Shown piece after piece: positions 16,941 through 26,581 of a DNA stretch of 60,281 nt. The notes beneath the pieces are model-generated. The model made no database searches and was not told the DNA's origin. It worked only from the letters and a program-made list of their open reading frames with translations. How positions within the stretch are numbered: the first letter of the stretch is position 1; every line of letters begins with the position of its first letter. The DNA comes from Bacteroidota bacterium (GTDB lineage: Bacteria; Bacteroidota; Bacteroidia; Bacteroidales; Prolixibacteraceae): assembly GCA_024278975.1 (NCBI GenBank), contig JAJRSD010000108.1:1-60281 (forward strand), in the 5' to 3' direction. Position numbers and translations under genes: made by a program.

Positions 16941-18173
16941 ATGGCACTAAATTATATCTGGATATTCTTCTTCCTTTCGGCGTTTGTAATCGGGCTGGTT
17001 CGACTTATATTTTTTGGCGATGTAGAGGTCTTCCCACAAATGATAAATGCCACTTTCGACATGGCAAAAACAGGTTTCGAAATTTCGCTCGGATTAACAG
17101 GTGTTTTAACCCTCTGGATGGGAATTATGAAAATAGGAGAAAAGGGTGGAATAGTAAAGATTTTCTCAAAACTTATAGGTCCGTTTTTTAATAAACTATT
17201 TCCCGAACTTGGAAAAAATCATCCGGCACACGGTTCAATTTTAATGAATATTGCAGCAAACATGTTAAACCTCGATAACGCAGCAACGCCGATGGGACTT
17301 AAGGCCATGAAAGAGATGCAGGAGACAAATCCCGATAAAAGCACGGCATCAAATGCGCAAATTATGTTTCTGGTTTTAAATACTTCCGGATTAACTTTAC
17401 TGCCAATCAGCATTATGGTTTATCGCGCACAACTTGGCGCAGTAAATCCTTCCGACATATTTATTCCAATTTTGCTGGCTACATATTTCTCAACAATTGC
17501 CGGTTTGATTTCGGTGGCTATTTACCAAAAGATAAATCTACTCGACAAAACCATTCTTGCCTATCTCGGCGGATTAACAGTATTCATAGTCGCCATTATT
17601 TTGTACTTCTCAACCCTCGAAAAAGAGGCAATCACACAGGTATCTAAAGTAGCGAGCAACTTTATCCTTTTTACCGTAATAGTTGCGTTTATACTCATGG
17701 CGGTTTGGCGGAAAGTGAATGTTTACGAGGCGTTTATCGAGGGTGCGAAAGATGGCTTTAAAACAGCCGTAAAAATAATTCCTTACCTCGTGGCAATTTT
17801 GGTTGCCATTGGCGTTTTTCGCGCTTCCGGTGGCATGGACTGGTTTGTTTCCGGTATCTCGTGGGGTTTCGAAAAAATGGGTGTAAATACCGATTTTACT
17901 GCTGCGCTGCCCACCGCGCTTATGAAACCTCTCAGCGGAAGCGGAGCCCGCGGAATGATGGTTGATGTTATGACAACCCACGGAGCAGATTCGTTTGTAG
18001 GCCGCGTGGCAAGCACCGTACAGGGCGCCACCGACACAACTTTTTATATCCTTGCCGTTTACTTTGGCGCGGTCGGAATAAAAAATACGCGCTACGCAGT
18101 TGTTTGCGGTTTAATCGCCGATTTTGTCGGAATCATCGCCGCAATTCTGATGGCATATCTTTTCTTTTATTAA
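16941..18173 (+). CDS. SpmA/SpmB fusion (nucleoside-recognition Gate domain) membrane protein
   Basis: 410 aa from MALNYIW at 16941. An in-frame ATG at 16872 would add 23 atypical residues. Two Gate domains lie in tandem. The SpmA-like half has GEKGGIVKIFSKLIGPFFNKLFP and MNIAANMLNLDNAATPMGLKAM. The SpmB-like half has AVKIIPYLVAILVAIGVFRASG, MKPLSGSGARGMM and STVQGATDTTFYILAVYFG. About ten transmembrane helices are predicted. SpmA/SpmB are named from Bacillus spore maturation, but Bacteroidota do not sporulate. Here the protein is presumably a transporter of unknown substrate. It is transcribed away from the 275-aa membrane protein. Confidence 0.88.
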   Translation: MALNYIWIFFFLSAFVIGLVRLIFFGDVEVFPQMINATFDMAKTGFEISLGLTGVLTLWMGIMKIGEKGGIVKIFSKLIGPFFNKLFPELGKNHPAHGSILMNIAANMLNLDNAATPMGLKAMKEMQETNPDKSTASNAQIMFLVLNTSGLTLLPISIMVYRAQLGAVNPSDIFIPILLATYFSTIAGLISVAIYQKINLLDKTILAYLGGLTVFIVAIILYFSTLEKEAITQVSKVASNFILFTVIVAFILMAVWRKVNVYEAFIEGAKDGFKTAVKIIPYLVAILVAIGVFRASGGMDWFVSGISWGFEKMGVNTDFTAALPTALMKPLSGSGARGMMVDVMTTHGADSFVGRVASTVQGATDTTFYILAVYFGAVGIKNTRYAVVCGLIADFVGIIAAILMAYLFFY

Positions 18174-18301
18174 AGTTTTTTGTAATAGTTGACAAACTTT
18201 CTTTTCAAACAACTTCTTTTATGAAAATTGCAAAAAAAGAAAAGTATAGGAAAAGTTCTGATAATATTTTTAGAATGTTAAAAACAATAACTCCTAATTT
18301 A

Positions 18302-18309
18302 TATCTTTG
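18302..18309 (+). promoter_or_regulatory. Candidate -7 box upstream of the DUF1015 gene
   Basis: TATCTTTG fits the Bacteroidota TAnnTTTG -7 consensus, 35 bases before the ATG at 18345. The -33 position has no clear TTTG. Confidence 0.45.
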
Positions 18310-18344
18310 CTTAATTGAAATTATAATAATTTAAAATCTATAAC

Positions 18345-19595
18345 ATGGCAATAATAAAACCGTTTAAAGGGCTGCGTCCGCCGCAGCAAATTGTTGAAGA
18401 TTTGGCTTGTCTGCCTTACGATGTAATGAATTCGGAAGAAGCGGCAAAAATGGCAGAAGGGAAACCCGAGTCGCTGCTTCGGATTACGAAAGCCGAAATT
18501 GAATGTGAAGGCGTGGAAGATATTCACTCCGAAATTGTTTATAACAAAGCTGTTGAAAATTTCAGGACATTTCAGCGAAATGGCTGGCTGGTTCAAGACG
18601 AGCAACCCAAATATTATATCTATGCACAAACAATGAATGGGCAAACGCAGTACGGAATTGTGGGTGCTGCTGCTTGTGCCGACTACGAAAACGGCATTAT
18701 AAAAAAACACGAGTTAACGCGCCCCGAAAAAGAGGAAGACCGAATGGTTTTAACTCGTTATCTGAATGCCAATATCGAGCCGGTATTTTTTGCCTACAAA
18801 GCAGTTTCCGAAATTGATGAAATTGTGGCGACAATTGTAAAAGAGAATATAGCCGATTACAATTTTACTGCCGAAGATGGTTTTGGTCACCATTTTTGGG
18901 TAATTAACGATGCTGAGATTAATAACAGAATCGAGCAACTTTTTACCGATAAAGTACCGTTTACTTATGTAGCCGACGGACACCACCGAACTGCTGCTGC
19001 TGCAAGAATTGGTGCTGAAAAAACCGGTCAGAATCCGAATCACACCGGCAACGAAGAGTATAACTTTTTTATGGCAGTTCATTTCCCTGATAACCAGTTG
19101 CAGATTATCGATTATAACAGGACTGTAACCGATTTGAACGGTTTGTCGGATATTGATTTTTTGGCTGAACTGTCGAATAATTTCGATGTTGAAAATATGG
19201 GGACAGATATTTGCAAGCCTTCTAAATTGCACGAATTCAGTTTGTATCTTTCGGGAAACTGGTATAAACTGACAGCTAAAAACGGAACTTACGACGACTC
19301 GAACCCCATCGGAGTTTTGGATGTAACCATTTTATCGAAACATATTTTAGAGCCAGTATTAGATATTAAAAATCTGCGCACATCAAAACGAATCGATTTT
19401 ATTGGCGGAATCCGTGGTTTGGGCGAGCTGAAAAAACGAGTTGATTCGGGCACGATGAAAGCTGCATTTGCTTTGTTTCCCGTGTCGATGCAGCAGTTAA
19501 TAAACATTGCCGACAGTGGAAATATTATGCCACCAAAAACCACATGGTTCGAGCCTAAACTCCGCTCGGGGCTTGTTATTCATAAATTAGATTAA
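18345..19595 (+). CDS. DUF1015 family protein
   Basis: 416 aa, full family length. The N-terminus IKPFKGLRPP and the following LPYDVMNSEEA, with the central VADGHHRTAAAARI (His pair near residues 211-212), are the characteristic DUF1015 signatures. Members are conserved cytosolic proteins with a ParB/Srx-like fold, usually near serine or 3-phosphoglycerate metabolism genes in Bacteroidota, but no such neighbour is visible here. The biochemical role is unknown. It is convergent with dciA, 21 bases apart. Confidence 0.88.
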   Translation: MAIIKPFKGLRPPQQIVEDLACLPYDVMNSEEAAKMAEGKPESLLRITKAEIECEGVEDIHSEIVYNKAVENFRTFQRNGWLVQDEQPKYYIYAQTMNGQTQYGIVGAAACADYENGIIKKHELTRPEKEEDRMVLTRYLNANIEPVFFAYKAVSEIDEIVATIVKENIADYNFTAEDGFGHHFWVINDAEINNRIEQLFTDKVPFTYVADGHHRTAAAARIGAEKTGQNPNHTGNEEYNFFMAVHFPDNQLQIIDYNRTVTDLNGLSDIDFLAELSNNFDVENMGTDICKPSKLHEFSLYLSGNWYKLTAKNGTYDDSNPIGVLDVTILSKHILEPVLDIKNLRTSKRIDFIGGIRGLGELKKRVDSGTMKAAFALFPVSMQQLINIADSGNIMPPKTTWFEPKLRSGLVIHKLD

Positions 19596-19616
19596 TCTGG
19601 ATTTGCAGATTACTTT

Positions 19617-19907
19617 TTATTTGAAAATAATTGTTCTTACAATCTCCTCTCCCTCTTTTTCGTTGATTTTGCGTTTTATCTCATCACGCATCATAAACAG
19701 TTCGTTTTTAACCACCGACGAACTAATTTCAACAAACAGGATTTTTTTACGGATATAAATATTACGTGTGTAGTGTGCAATGGTTTTTCCCAGCAAATTT
19801 TCCCACGATTGAACCACGTCAACTTCTTTTAATTTTCGTTCAATCCGGGTCTCTTTAATGTACTCCCTCATTACCTCGCCCAACGACTGTGTATTACTTC
19901 TTCTCAT
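19617..19907 (-). CDS. dciA: DciA-like DUF721 protein
   Basis: 96 aa, the usual size of short Bacteroidota DUF721 proteins. Marks include SLGEVMREYIKE at the N-terminus, VVQSWENLLGKTIAHYTR and ILFVEISSSVVKNELFMMRDEIKRKINE. DciA proteins assist replicative helicase loading, and the KH-like fold spans the second half. It begins 4 bases inside the end of recF (ATGA-type overlap), so the two are translationally coupled. The family call is firm; helicase loading is inferred from homologues. Confidence 0.8.
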   Translation of the reverse strand: MRRSNTQSLGEVMREYIKETRIERKLKEVDVVQSWENLLGKTIAHYTRNIYIRKKILFVEISSSVVKNELFMMRDEIKRKINEKEGEEIVRTIIFK

Positions 19908-21010
19908 TTTGCTAATTCTACTTTTCCTGCTTCAACATTAAAAATACGAAAATTGATATTCATTTTCTTTATAATCGAGTCTAAATGCTCGCGATTAGTG
20001 TCGGTTAAAAATATCTGCCCAAACTGTTCGCCCGCTACCACCTTGATAATTTGCTCAACCCGGTGCTGGTCTAACTTATCAAACACATCGTCTAATAAAA
20101 GTATTGGTTTTAGTCCCGAAATCTCTTTTACAAAGTCGAATTGTGCTAATTTTAATGCAACGAGATATGTTTTTTTCTGTCCCTGCGAGCCCATCTTTTT
20201 TATTGCAAAATTGCCAATATAATATACCAAATCATCTTTATGAATTCCCTGAGTTGTATATTGTACAGCCCTGTCTTTTTGGAGCGACTCTTTTAACAAC
20301 TCCTCAAAACTTTTTTCATATAAAGCAGATTGATGTATTAAACTTACCTTTTCGTTATCCTGCGAAATAAAAGAGTAATAATATTGAAAAACAGGAACTA
20401 ATTTCTCAACAAATTTCATGCGTTGTTCATGTATTCGGGTTCCATAATCAATTAACTGCATATCCCAAACAGCAAGTAATTCAGCATCGAAATTACGCTC
20501 GGCGGCAAAATGTTTTAATAAGTTATTTCGTTGAAGCAGTGCACGATTATACTTCAGCAAATCAGCAAGATAATTCTGATTGTACTGCGAAATTACGCCA
20601 TCCATAAATTTCCGTCGTTCGTCGCTGCCTCCTAAAATAAGGTTAACATCCGACGGAGTAATCATTACCAGCGGTAACAACCCAATATGTTCGGCAAGTT
20701 TTTTATATATTTTTGAGTTTCGTTTAAACTGCTTTTTCTGCCCTTTTTTTAATCCAACCGAAATCGTTTCATCAGAATCTAACCTTTTATATTTCCCATT
20801 CAGCATAAAAAAAGCCTCATCGTGGTTAATATTTAGCTGGTCGATGGAATTAAAAAAACTTTTACAAAACGATAAATAATAAACTGCATCGAGCATATTT
20901 GTTTTGCCTGCTCCGTTTCTACCAATAAAACAGTTTAATTTTGGCGAAAAACCAACACTTACTTCGCCGATATTCTTATAATTTATAATCGAAATATTCT
21001 CGATATGCAT
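19904..21010 (-). CDS. recF: DNA replication and repair protein RecF
   Basis: 368 aa from MHIENISIINYKNI at 21010. The longer open frame reaching 21223 runs through low-complexity sequence and is not supported. SMC-like ABC ATPase: Walker A GRNGAGKT (30-37), signature region MGSQGQKKTYLVALKLAQF, Walker B PILLLDDVFDKLD near the C-terminus. RecF loads RecA at gapped DNA with RecO and RecR. It is co-transcribed with dciA and divergent from the TPR gene at 21203, a gene order commonly found in Bacteroidota. Confidence 0.95.
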   Translation of the reverse strand: MHIENISIINYKNIGEVSVGFSPKLNCFIGRNGAGKTNMLDAVYYLSFCKSFFNSIDQLNINHDEAFFMLNGKYKRLDSDETISVGLKKGQKKQFKRNSKIYKKLAEHIGLLPLVMITPSDVNLILGGSDERRKFMDGVISQYNQNYLADLLKYNRALLQRNNLLKHFAAERNFDAELLAVWDMQLIDYGTRIHEQRMKFVEKLVPVFQYYYSFISQDNEKVSLIHQSALYEKSFEELLKESLQKDRAVQYTTQGIHKDDLVYYIGNFAIKKMGSQGQKKTYLVALKLAQFDFVKEISGLKPILLLDDVFDKLDQHRVEQIIKVVAGEQFGQIFLTDTNREHLDSIIKKMNINFRIFNVEAGKVELAK

Positions 21011-21168
21011 AATTATTCTCGTTGTATTTTGAAAAACAAAACTAATTAAAAACTGCAGACAATGTAAATTCAAATGCCATCTGTTAACAAAAACCTTTAA
21101 TAACATACTAATGTTGATTATTATTAAAAAATATAGCAACTTATTTATTAGTGTTCTGAAAAAAAAAC

Positions 21169-21176
21169 TATTTTTG
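21169..21176 (+). promoter_or_regulatory. Candidate -7 box for the TPR gene
   Basis: TATTTTTG matches TAnnTTTG exactly, 27 bases before the ATG at 21203 and in the divergent recF/TPR gap. A good -33 TTTG is not apparent. Confidence 0.5.
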
Positions 21177-21202
21177 CGGCACAATTTTGAATACAATATA
21201 AA

Positions 21203-21889
21203 ATGGCAAAAAAGAAATCTCAACAGGAAGATAATTTACAGGAGCTGGAAAGTGTATTAACACAAACGGAACAGTTTATAGAGGACAACCAAAATTTAAT
21301 TACCTACATAGTTGGTGGTGTAATTATAGCGGTAGTTGCATACCTGGGTTTTAGTAAGTTTTATTTACAGCCAAAAGAGGACGAGGCACTCTCTCAAATG
21401 TTTATGGCTGAGAATTATTTTGAAAAAGATTCATTCAATCTGGCAATTAACGGCGACGGAAACTATTTAGGTTTTTTAGATATAATTGACGATTACGGGA
21501 TTACAAAATCTGCAAATAGGGCAAAATATTATACAGGGATTGCATATTTACATTTAGGACAATATGAAGAGGCGTTGGATTATTTAAAAGATTTCGATAC
21601 CGATGATTTGTTACTTGCTCCCATTGCAGAAGGTGCGCAAGGCGACGCTTTATTGGAATTGGGTGAAACTGATGATGCTTTAAAGCATTACCAAAAAGCT
21701 TATTCGATTACAGACAACGAATTAACAACTCCGATTTATATGATGAAAGCAGCCGGTTTGCTGGAGTCGATGGACGAATTGGAAGATGCACTTTCGTTGT
21801 ACGAACAGATTAAGGAGAAATATCCAACTTCGACAGAAGGCACAAATATCGATAAATTTATAGCTCGTATAAAAATAAAACTGAGCTAA
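21203..21889 (+). CDS. Membrane-anchored TPR protein (YfgM-like)
   Basis: 228 aa. A charged Lys/Gln-rich N-terminus is followed by a single helix (LITYIVGGVIIAVVAYLGF, residues 32-50). The rest is a periplasmic TPR solenoid (ANRAKYYTGIAYLHLGQYEE, GDALLELGETDDALKHYQKA, MMKAAGLLESMDELEDALSL). The topology matches YfgM-type proteins that associate with the Sec translocon and periplasmic chaperones, but that function is transferred by fold only. It is preceded by a promoter-like box and followed by a strong terminator. In related genomes this gene is normally followed by housekeeping genes; here the accessory island begins directly after it. Confidence 0.8.
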   Translation: MAKKKSQQEDNLQELESVLTQTEQFIEDNQNLITYIVGGVIIAVVAYLGFSKFYLQPKEDEALSQMFMAENYFEKDSFNLAINGDGNYLGFLDIIDDYGITKSANRAKYYTGIAYLHLGQYEEALDYLKDFDTDDLLLAPIAEGAQGDALLELGETDDALKHYQKAYSITDNELTTPIYMMKAAGLLESMDELEDALSLYEQIKEKYPTSTEGTNIDKFIARIKIKLS

Positions 21890-21912
21890 TAATTATAATA
21901 TTTTTTATTTTG

Positions 21913-21938
21913 AAACCCCTCTTTTAGAGGGGTTTTTT
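21913..21938 (+). terminator. Strong rho-independent terminator
   Basis: AAACCCCTC, loop TTTTA and GAGGGGTTTTTT form a 6-bp GC-rich stem with flanking A-T pairs and a T-run, 23 bases after the TPR stop. It marks the left edge of the accessory island. Confidence 0.92.
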
Positions 21939-22019
21939 GTTTAATACCCATTTTTCAGTATTCCCCCAATCTTCCGGATATATTAATAAAAGCAACAAGT
22001 CTTTCTGCGTATTTTACTT

Positions 22020-23215
22020 TCATTTCTTTTTCTTCTTTTCGCTAAAAATTGGTGAAGTGTATTCGTTATACAAATCGAATAAAAATTCAATACGTGCATT
22101 TTCTGTTGTAAACGCCTGCGGGCGATAACATAAATCTACTGCTTTATCTAATTCCTGATGTGCTTTTACCAATTTTGGTGGCATTGTTATTGGGTCGTAT
22201 AAATCTGCTAAACTGCTATCCGTAAATTCTGCTCTTACATCTAAAAAAAGTGGTTTTATAAGTTTTAAAATATTTTTTTCTGATGTATAATGTGCACCAA
22301 GATTTCTGCGTTGTACAGGGTTCATTACCGATTGAAATAGCGAACCAAATATTGCTGGCGATATTTTACCCCAATCTAAAGCCGATGCTTCTATTAAAAT
22401 TGCACGCATTTTAGAATTAAACGCTGCAATTGGGAGCATTTCTTTAAACAATCCACCGTTTACATAAGGAAATTGATTTAAATGTTCGTCAAGGTTTTTA
22501 AGTCGTTTTTCGGGCATTGTATTTAAAACTTGAAAGAACTGAGCTATCAAAGCTCCTAAATCACTACCATCTTCGTTGGTCTTTTGCTCAATAAATTCTT
22601 TAAAAATATCTTTTTCAAATATTCCTGTATCATCGGCGAATAAAACAAATAACAGACGAACAAGATAAACTTCTAACGGATGTCCTTCGTAACCAAATTC
22701 TTTTAATTGGTCGTGAAGTTTCCCCATTAATTCAGCAGCTTTTATATTTACAGGGTCTTCCTCTTTGAATGTTCTTTTTTGGTAACCTGCAATAAAACCG
22801 AATAGTTTAACATTTTTATAAAATTCAGAAATATGAAATTCGTGTTCGGTTCTTTCATCAAGGTCGAAAAGTTTAATTCTTTCGAAGTCAGAAACAAGAA
22901 TGTATTTTGGAAGTTCGTGTTCTTTTAGTCCGGGAAATAATCAGTTGCTTACTCAAATGCTTTGTCAAGATTTTTTCCTTTCGATTTATGTTCTATAAGC
23001 AAAGTCCCTTTCCAAAACAAGTCGATAAACCCCTGATTTCCACCTAACTTTTTTACAGGTTTTTCAAATGTCGCTACTCGTCGGCGTGATATTCCGAAAA
23101 CTTCAAAAAAGTCATTCCAGAAACTATCTTTTTCAGCTCGTTCTCTTGTTTCGTCTGCCCACTCATTCGAGAATTTTAATGCTCTGTCATTTATTTCGTT
23201 CCAGCTTAATGCCAT
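22020..23215 (-). pseudogene. Remnant of an MmeI-like (type IIL) restriction-methyltransferase
   Basis: Reading leftward from 23215, the N-terminal nuclease-type domain is recognisable (WNEINDRALKFSNEW; LLIEHKSKGKNLDKAFE). A TAA at 22949-22951 replaces the expected Gln codon, and near 22935 the frame shifts by one base (continuing as FPGLKEHELPKYILVSDFER). The helical spacer follows (AAELMGKLHDQLKEFGYEG, LFADDTGIFE, YVNGGLFKEMLP, RRNLGAHYTSEKNILKLIKP). It then jumps to the extreme C-terminal motif (SLADLYDPITMPPKLVKAHQ) and ends in poly-Lys. The whole methyltransferase core (FxGxG-type and NPPF-type motifs) and the target-recognition domain are deleted, probably more than 400 residues. A dead gene with a nonsense codon, a frameshift and an internal deletion. 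Confidence 0.82.
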
Positions 23216-23262
23216 TCAATTTTTCCTTTATTTTGTTTTATGCAGTATCGTTCTTTGCCTTG

Positions 23263-23393
23263 CCCCTAACGGTTTGGCTATGCGTAGTTTGGCATTTCGA
23301 AACGATAAACTTTCAATTTACCACTAATTTTATTTAATGCTAAAAACTTAAATATTAGGATATTGCCCAAATTACGTATAGCCTTTGTTGCCC
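23263..23393 (-). repeat. attC-like palindromic element A
   Basis: 131-bp imperfect palindrome between the MmeI remnant and hsdR. Read on the minus strand it opens GGGCAACAAAGGCTATACG and closes GCATAGCCAAACCGTTAGGG. The arms pair over about 25 bases with a 2-base asymmetry near the outer end. The internal word TTGAAAGTTTATC is shared with elements at 31387 and 32510. The terminal GTTAGGG is one base off the integron core GTTRRRY. Confidence 0.6.
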
Positions 23394-23457
23394 ACTGGCA
23401 TTTTCTATTTTCAGTCATTTTATCTTTCAAATTTGCTACAAGTTTCATTTTCTCCGT

Positions 23458-23518
23458 GCGTTGGCAAGACATACTCTTCCCGATTTTTTACCGGGATGTG
23501 TATGGCTTACGGGTTGGC
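23458..23518 (-). repeat. Short palindrome C overlapping the hsdR stop
   Basis: On the plus strand the arm GCGTTGGCAAGACATACTC (continuing TTCCCG) lies at 23458-23482, and CCGGGATGTGTATGGCTTAC (continuing GGGTTGGC) at 23491-23518, with an 8-base AT loop. The inner 17 bases of the arms pair with about four mismatches. The hsdR stop codon TAA (23507-23509) is part of this palindrome. It could serve as a transcript end for the restriction operon. Confidence 0.65.
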
Positions 23519-26500
23519 ATTTAATCCCGTTTTCAATATCTCTTTTACAACTCCAAACATCATTGCAGAAAAGTCTTCTTTAAATTCTTTATTGTCCGAA
23601 TACAGTTTGTACAAATCAAAGTTTGTAGTTATGTGTTTCAACAATTCATCGCCTACAACTTTATCACTTGTAATTCTTGCGTTCTGTTCGTCTGAAAATT
23701 TAATTGAGTTTATTAGTTCTTCATTCTTTGCGACATCTTGGGCTATGTTTTCTGCCATTTGTCTAACCTTATCTGCATCTTCAAATTCTGTCCCGTATTT
23801 ATCATTAAATGTTTGCAGAATGTTTGAAAGCCTGTCTATTTCTGGGTCGTTTACTCCACCTCGCATATCTGTTGGAATGGGTTGCAAATCCTCGCCTTGT
23901 TCCATTAAAATATCTGTTGTTGATTCTAACTGCAAACGGTAACTGTCCATATTAATATTTTCCAAAATATCAATAGGCATTTCTATTTCGCCACTACCTA
24001 ATTTGTTCTGCAAATGGTTTAAGAAGATGTAAAGTCGCTCTAAATAAGCATTTTCAAAAGGTACAATTTGAGATAAGAAAATGTATAGACGAACATAGGT
24101 TTTTACTTTTGCTCTAAAATCTGCTTGTTGTTCTTCGTCTAAATCATTTTTGAAAACTTCACTTGCTTCGTCTAAAATGGCGTGTAATTGGTCAACTGGC
24201 ACATTTTCCAATATTTTATCCGAAAATTCTTCTACTTGCTCACAAGAATAAACTTGATAATTGTCTAAAGCATCTTGTAAATCAAATAATTTATTCGGAT
24301 CGGTTGCTTCGCCTAAAATGGTGCTTTCAAAATAAGGTTTAAAAGCTTTTTCAATATCTTCTGAAGTGTTGGCAAAATCCAAAACAAAAGTATCTTGTTT
24401 TAGTGGATGACTTCTGTTTAATCGAGATAAAGTCTGAACAGCATTTACACCACCCAATTTTTTATCTACATACATTGTATGTAACAACGGTTGGTCAAAA
24501 CCTGTTTGATATTTATTTGCTACTAATAAAAATTTGTACTCGTCTTTTTCAAATTCTTCGGGAATATTACCGCTTGGAAAATGATTTAAACTACTTTCTG
24601 TTTCTCCATCTATCTCGCCCGAAAAGGCAACAATTGCTTTGTAAGGACTATTTATTGAACTCAAATATTTATTGAAAGCGTGTTTGTATTGAACGGCTTT
24701 TTTACGACTGCTCGTTACCATCATCGCTTTTGCCTTTCCGCCAATTTTTCTTTTCTGCACTACATTTTCCATAAAATGGTCAATCATTAATTTAGATTTC
24801 TTTTTTATGGCGTGGTCATGTCCTTCTACAAAGGCTTTTAATTTCTTTTGTGCTTTTTTCTTTTCGTAATCAGGGTCGTTTTCTATCTTTTTAAGCAAAG
24901 CATAAAAACTTTGGTAGGTGGTATAATTAAGCAATACATCTTTAATAAACCCTTCTTCAATGGCTTGTTTCATTGAATACAGGTGAAATGCTCTGTATTT
25001 GGTTTTTCCGTCTTGTTCAAATGGAACTCCAAACAACTCTAATGTTTTATTCTTAGGTGTGGCAGTAAAAGCAAAATAACTAGCATTAGGTAAAAGTTTA
25101 CGAGATTTTACAATTGCACGTATTAAATCTTCGCCCGTTACTTCGTCATTTTCGTTTTCATTGTAATTTTCTAAATCGCTTTGTAATTCTTCTTCATCAG
25201 ATACTTTCGATAAAGTTTCGTTCAATTTACGAGCCATTTGACCGCTCAAACTGCTGTGCGCCTCATCTATTATTATTCCAAAATTTGCACCCGGCAAATC
25301 GCCAATTTCTTCAACAATGTGCGGGAACTTCTGAATGGTGGTAATAATAATTTTCTTGCCTTCTTCTAATGCAGATTTCAGTTGCTTACTGCCTTCGGTA
25401 ATGGCTTGAACAACACCTTTTACTTGTTGGTACTGTTTTATATTTTCTCGTATTTGCTTATCTAAAACTCTACGGTCTGTAATTACAATTACTGTATCAA
25501 AAATAGTTTTCGTTCCTGATTTATCGTGCAAACCAACCAATTGATGAGCCAACCAAGAAATGGAATTACTTTTACCCGAACCTGCCGAATGCTGAATTAA
25601 ATATTTTTGACCTGCTCCGTTTTCTTGTGCATCGGCTAATATTTTACGAACAGATGAAAGTTGATGATAGCGTGGAAAAATGAGTTTTTTCTCTTTCTTA
25701 GTTCGCTTTTTCCCTTTACTGTCTCTGTACTCTTTTTCTTCTGTTATGAGTTGAGAATAGTTTTGCAGAATATTCGTTAAACTATCTTTTGTTAAAATTT
25801 CTTTCCATAAATAATCTGTTTTAATACCATTATTTGGCGGATTTCCTGCACCATTGTTATTGCCTTTGTTGAATGGTAAGAAAAACGATTTCTCTCCTTT
25901 GAGATGTGTACACATCCAAACTTCTTCGGTATCTACGGCAAAGTTTACTAATAATCTACCTAAACGGAAAAGTTCTTCGTTGGGGTCTCGGTCTTTTTTG
26001 TATTGTTTTATGGCGTGACTTACATTCTGTTTGGTGAGTTCGTTTTTAAGTTCAAAACTTATTATTGGCAAACCATTGATAAAACTTACAACATCTAAAG
26101 AGTTTTTATTTTTAGTAGAGTAATAAACCTGACGCATTACCGAAAATATATTGGCTGCATAAAGTTCGTTGTTTTTGATGTTGTAATGAGAAACGGGCTT
26201 ATCGTAAAACAAACGCAATTTGGTATCGGTAAAACCATCGGTAAAACCTTTTCGCAAAACTTCAATAATACCTTTTTGCTTTATTTGGTCGTTTATGCGT
26301 TTTATTATTTTCTGCTTGTATAAGTCTTTATGATAGCGTTTTAGTTTTTCTACGGCTTTAGCTTGCGTATTTTCTAAAAACTGAAACAGCAAATCTGCAT
26401 CTACACAATTTACATTGTCGTAATCCTGTGAAGTACGCAATACATAGGCATTTGCAGAAACTAAATAATCTGTTATATGTTGCTCTAAACCGCTCTCTTT

Positions 26501-26521
26501 TGTATTGGTAGTTTTTTTCAT
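23507..26521 (-). CDS. hsdR: Type I restriction enzyme HsdR subunit
   Basis: 1004 aa, full length. The N-terminal nuclease has the PD-(D/E)xK pieces DVVSFINGLPIISFELKN (residues about 143-160). The SF2 translocase follows: Walker A SAGSGKS near 314, IVITDRRVLD, a DEAH box (IIIDEAHSS near 419), FAFTATPKNKT, and motif VI region QTLSRLNRSHP. A C-terminal helical domain binds HsdM. The subunit cleaves DNA after ATP-driven translocation when the HsdS target is unmethylated. It lies last in the operon, 60 bases after the GxxExxY gene, and its last codons run into palindrome C. All motifs seen are intact. Confidence 0.95.
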   Translation of the reverse strand: MKKTTNTKESGLEQHITDYLVSANAYVLRTSQDYDNVNCVDADLLFQFLENTQAKAVEKLKRYHKDLYKQKIIKRINDQIKQKGIIEVLRKGFTDGFTDTKLRLFYDKPVSHYNIKNNELYAANIFSVMRQVYYSTKNKNSLDVVSFINGLPIISFELKNELTKQNVSHAIKQYKKDRDPNEELFRLGRLLVNFAVDTEEVWMCTHLKGEKSFFLPFNKGNNNGAGNPPNNGIKTDYLWKEILTKDSLTNILQNYSQLITEEKEYRDSKGKKRTKKEKKLIFPRYHQLSSVRKILADAQENGAGQKYLIQHSAGSGKSNSISWLAHQLVGLHDKSGTKTIFDTVIVITDRRVLDKQIRENIKQYQQVKGVVQAITEGSKQLKSALEEGKKIIITTIQKFPHIVEEIGDLPGANFGIIIDEAHSSLSGQMARKLNETLSKVSDEEELQSDLENYNENENDEVTGEDLIRAIVKSRKLLPNASYFAFTATPKNKTLELFGVPFEQDGKTKYRAFHLYSMKQAIEEGFIKDVLLNYTTYQSFYALLKKIENDPDYEKKKAQKKLKAFVEGHDHAIKKKSKLMIDHFMENVVQKRKIGGKAKAMMVTSSRKKAVQYKHAFNKYLSSINSPYKAIVAFSGEIDGETESSLNHFPSGNIPEEFEKDEYKFLLVANKYQTGFDQPLLHTMYVDKKLGGVNAVQTLSRLNRSHPLKQDTFVLDFANTSEDIEKAFKPYFESTILGEATDPNKLFDLQDALDNYQVYSCEQVEEFSDKILENVPVDQLHAILDEASEVFKNDLDEEQQADFRAKVKTYVRLYIFLSQIVPFENAYLERLYIFLNHLQNKLGSGEIEMPIDILENINMDSYRLQLESTTDILMEQGEDLQPIPTDMRGGVNDPEIDRLSNILQTFNDKYGTEFEDADKVRQMAENIAQDVAKNEELINSIKFSDEQNARITSDKVVGDELLKHITTNFDLYKLYSDNKEFKEDFSAMMFGVVKEILKTGLNANP

Positions 26522-26581
26522 TGCTAATTCTCTTTATTATAATTTATGGCTTCTTCTGCCACCATTGTCTGAACCTTTGAT

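Noticed and set aside
21011-21223. N-terminal extension of RecF
   Set aside because: The extra residues are low-complexity and would cross the divergent promoter; RecF homologues start at MHIENI-like sequence.
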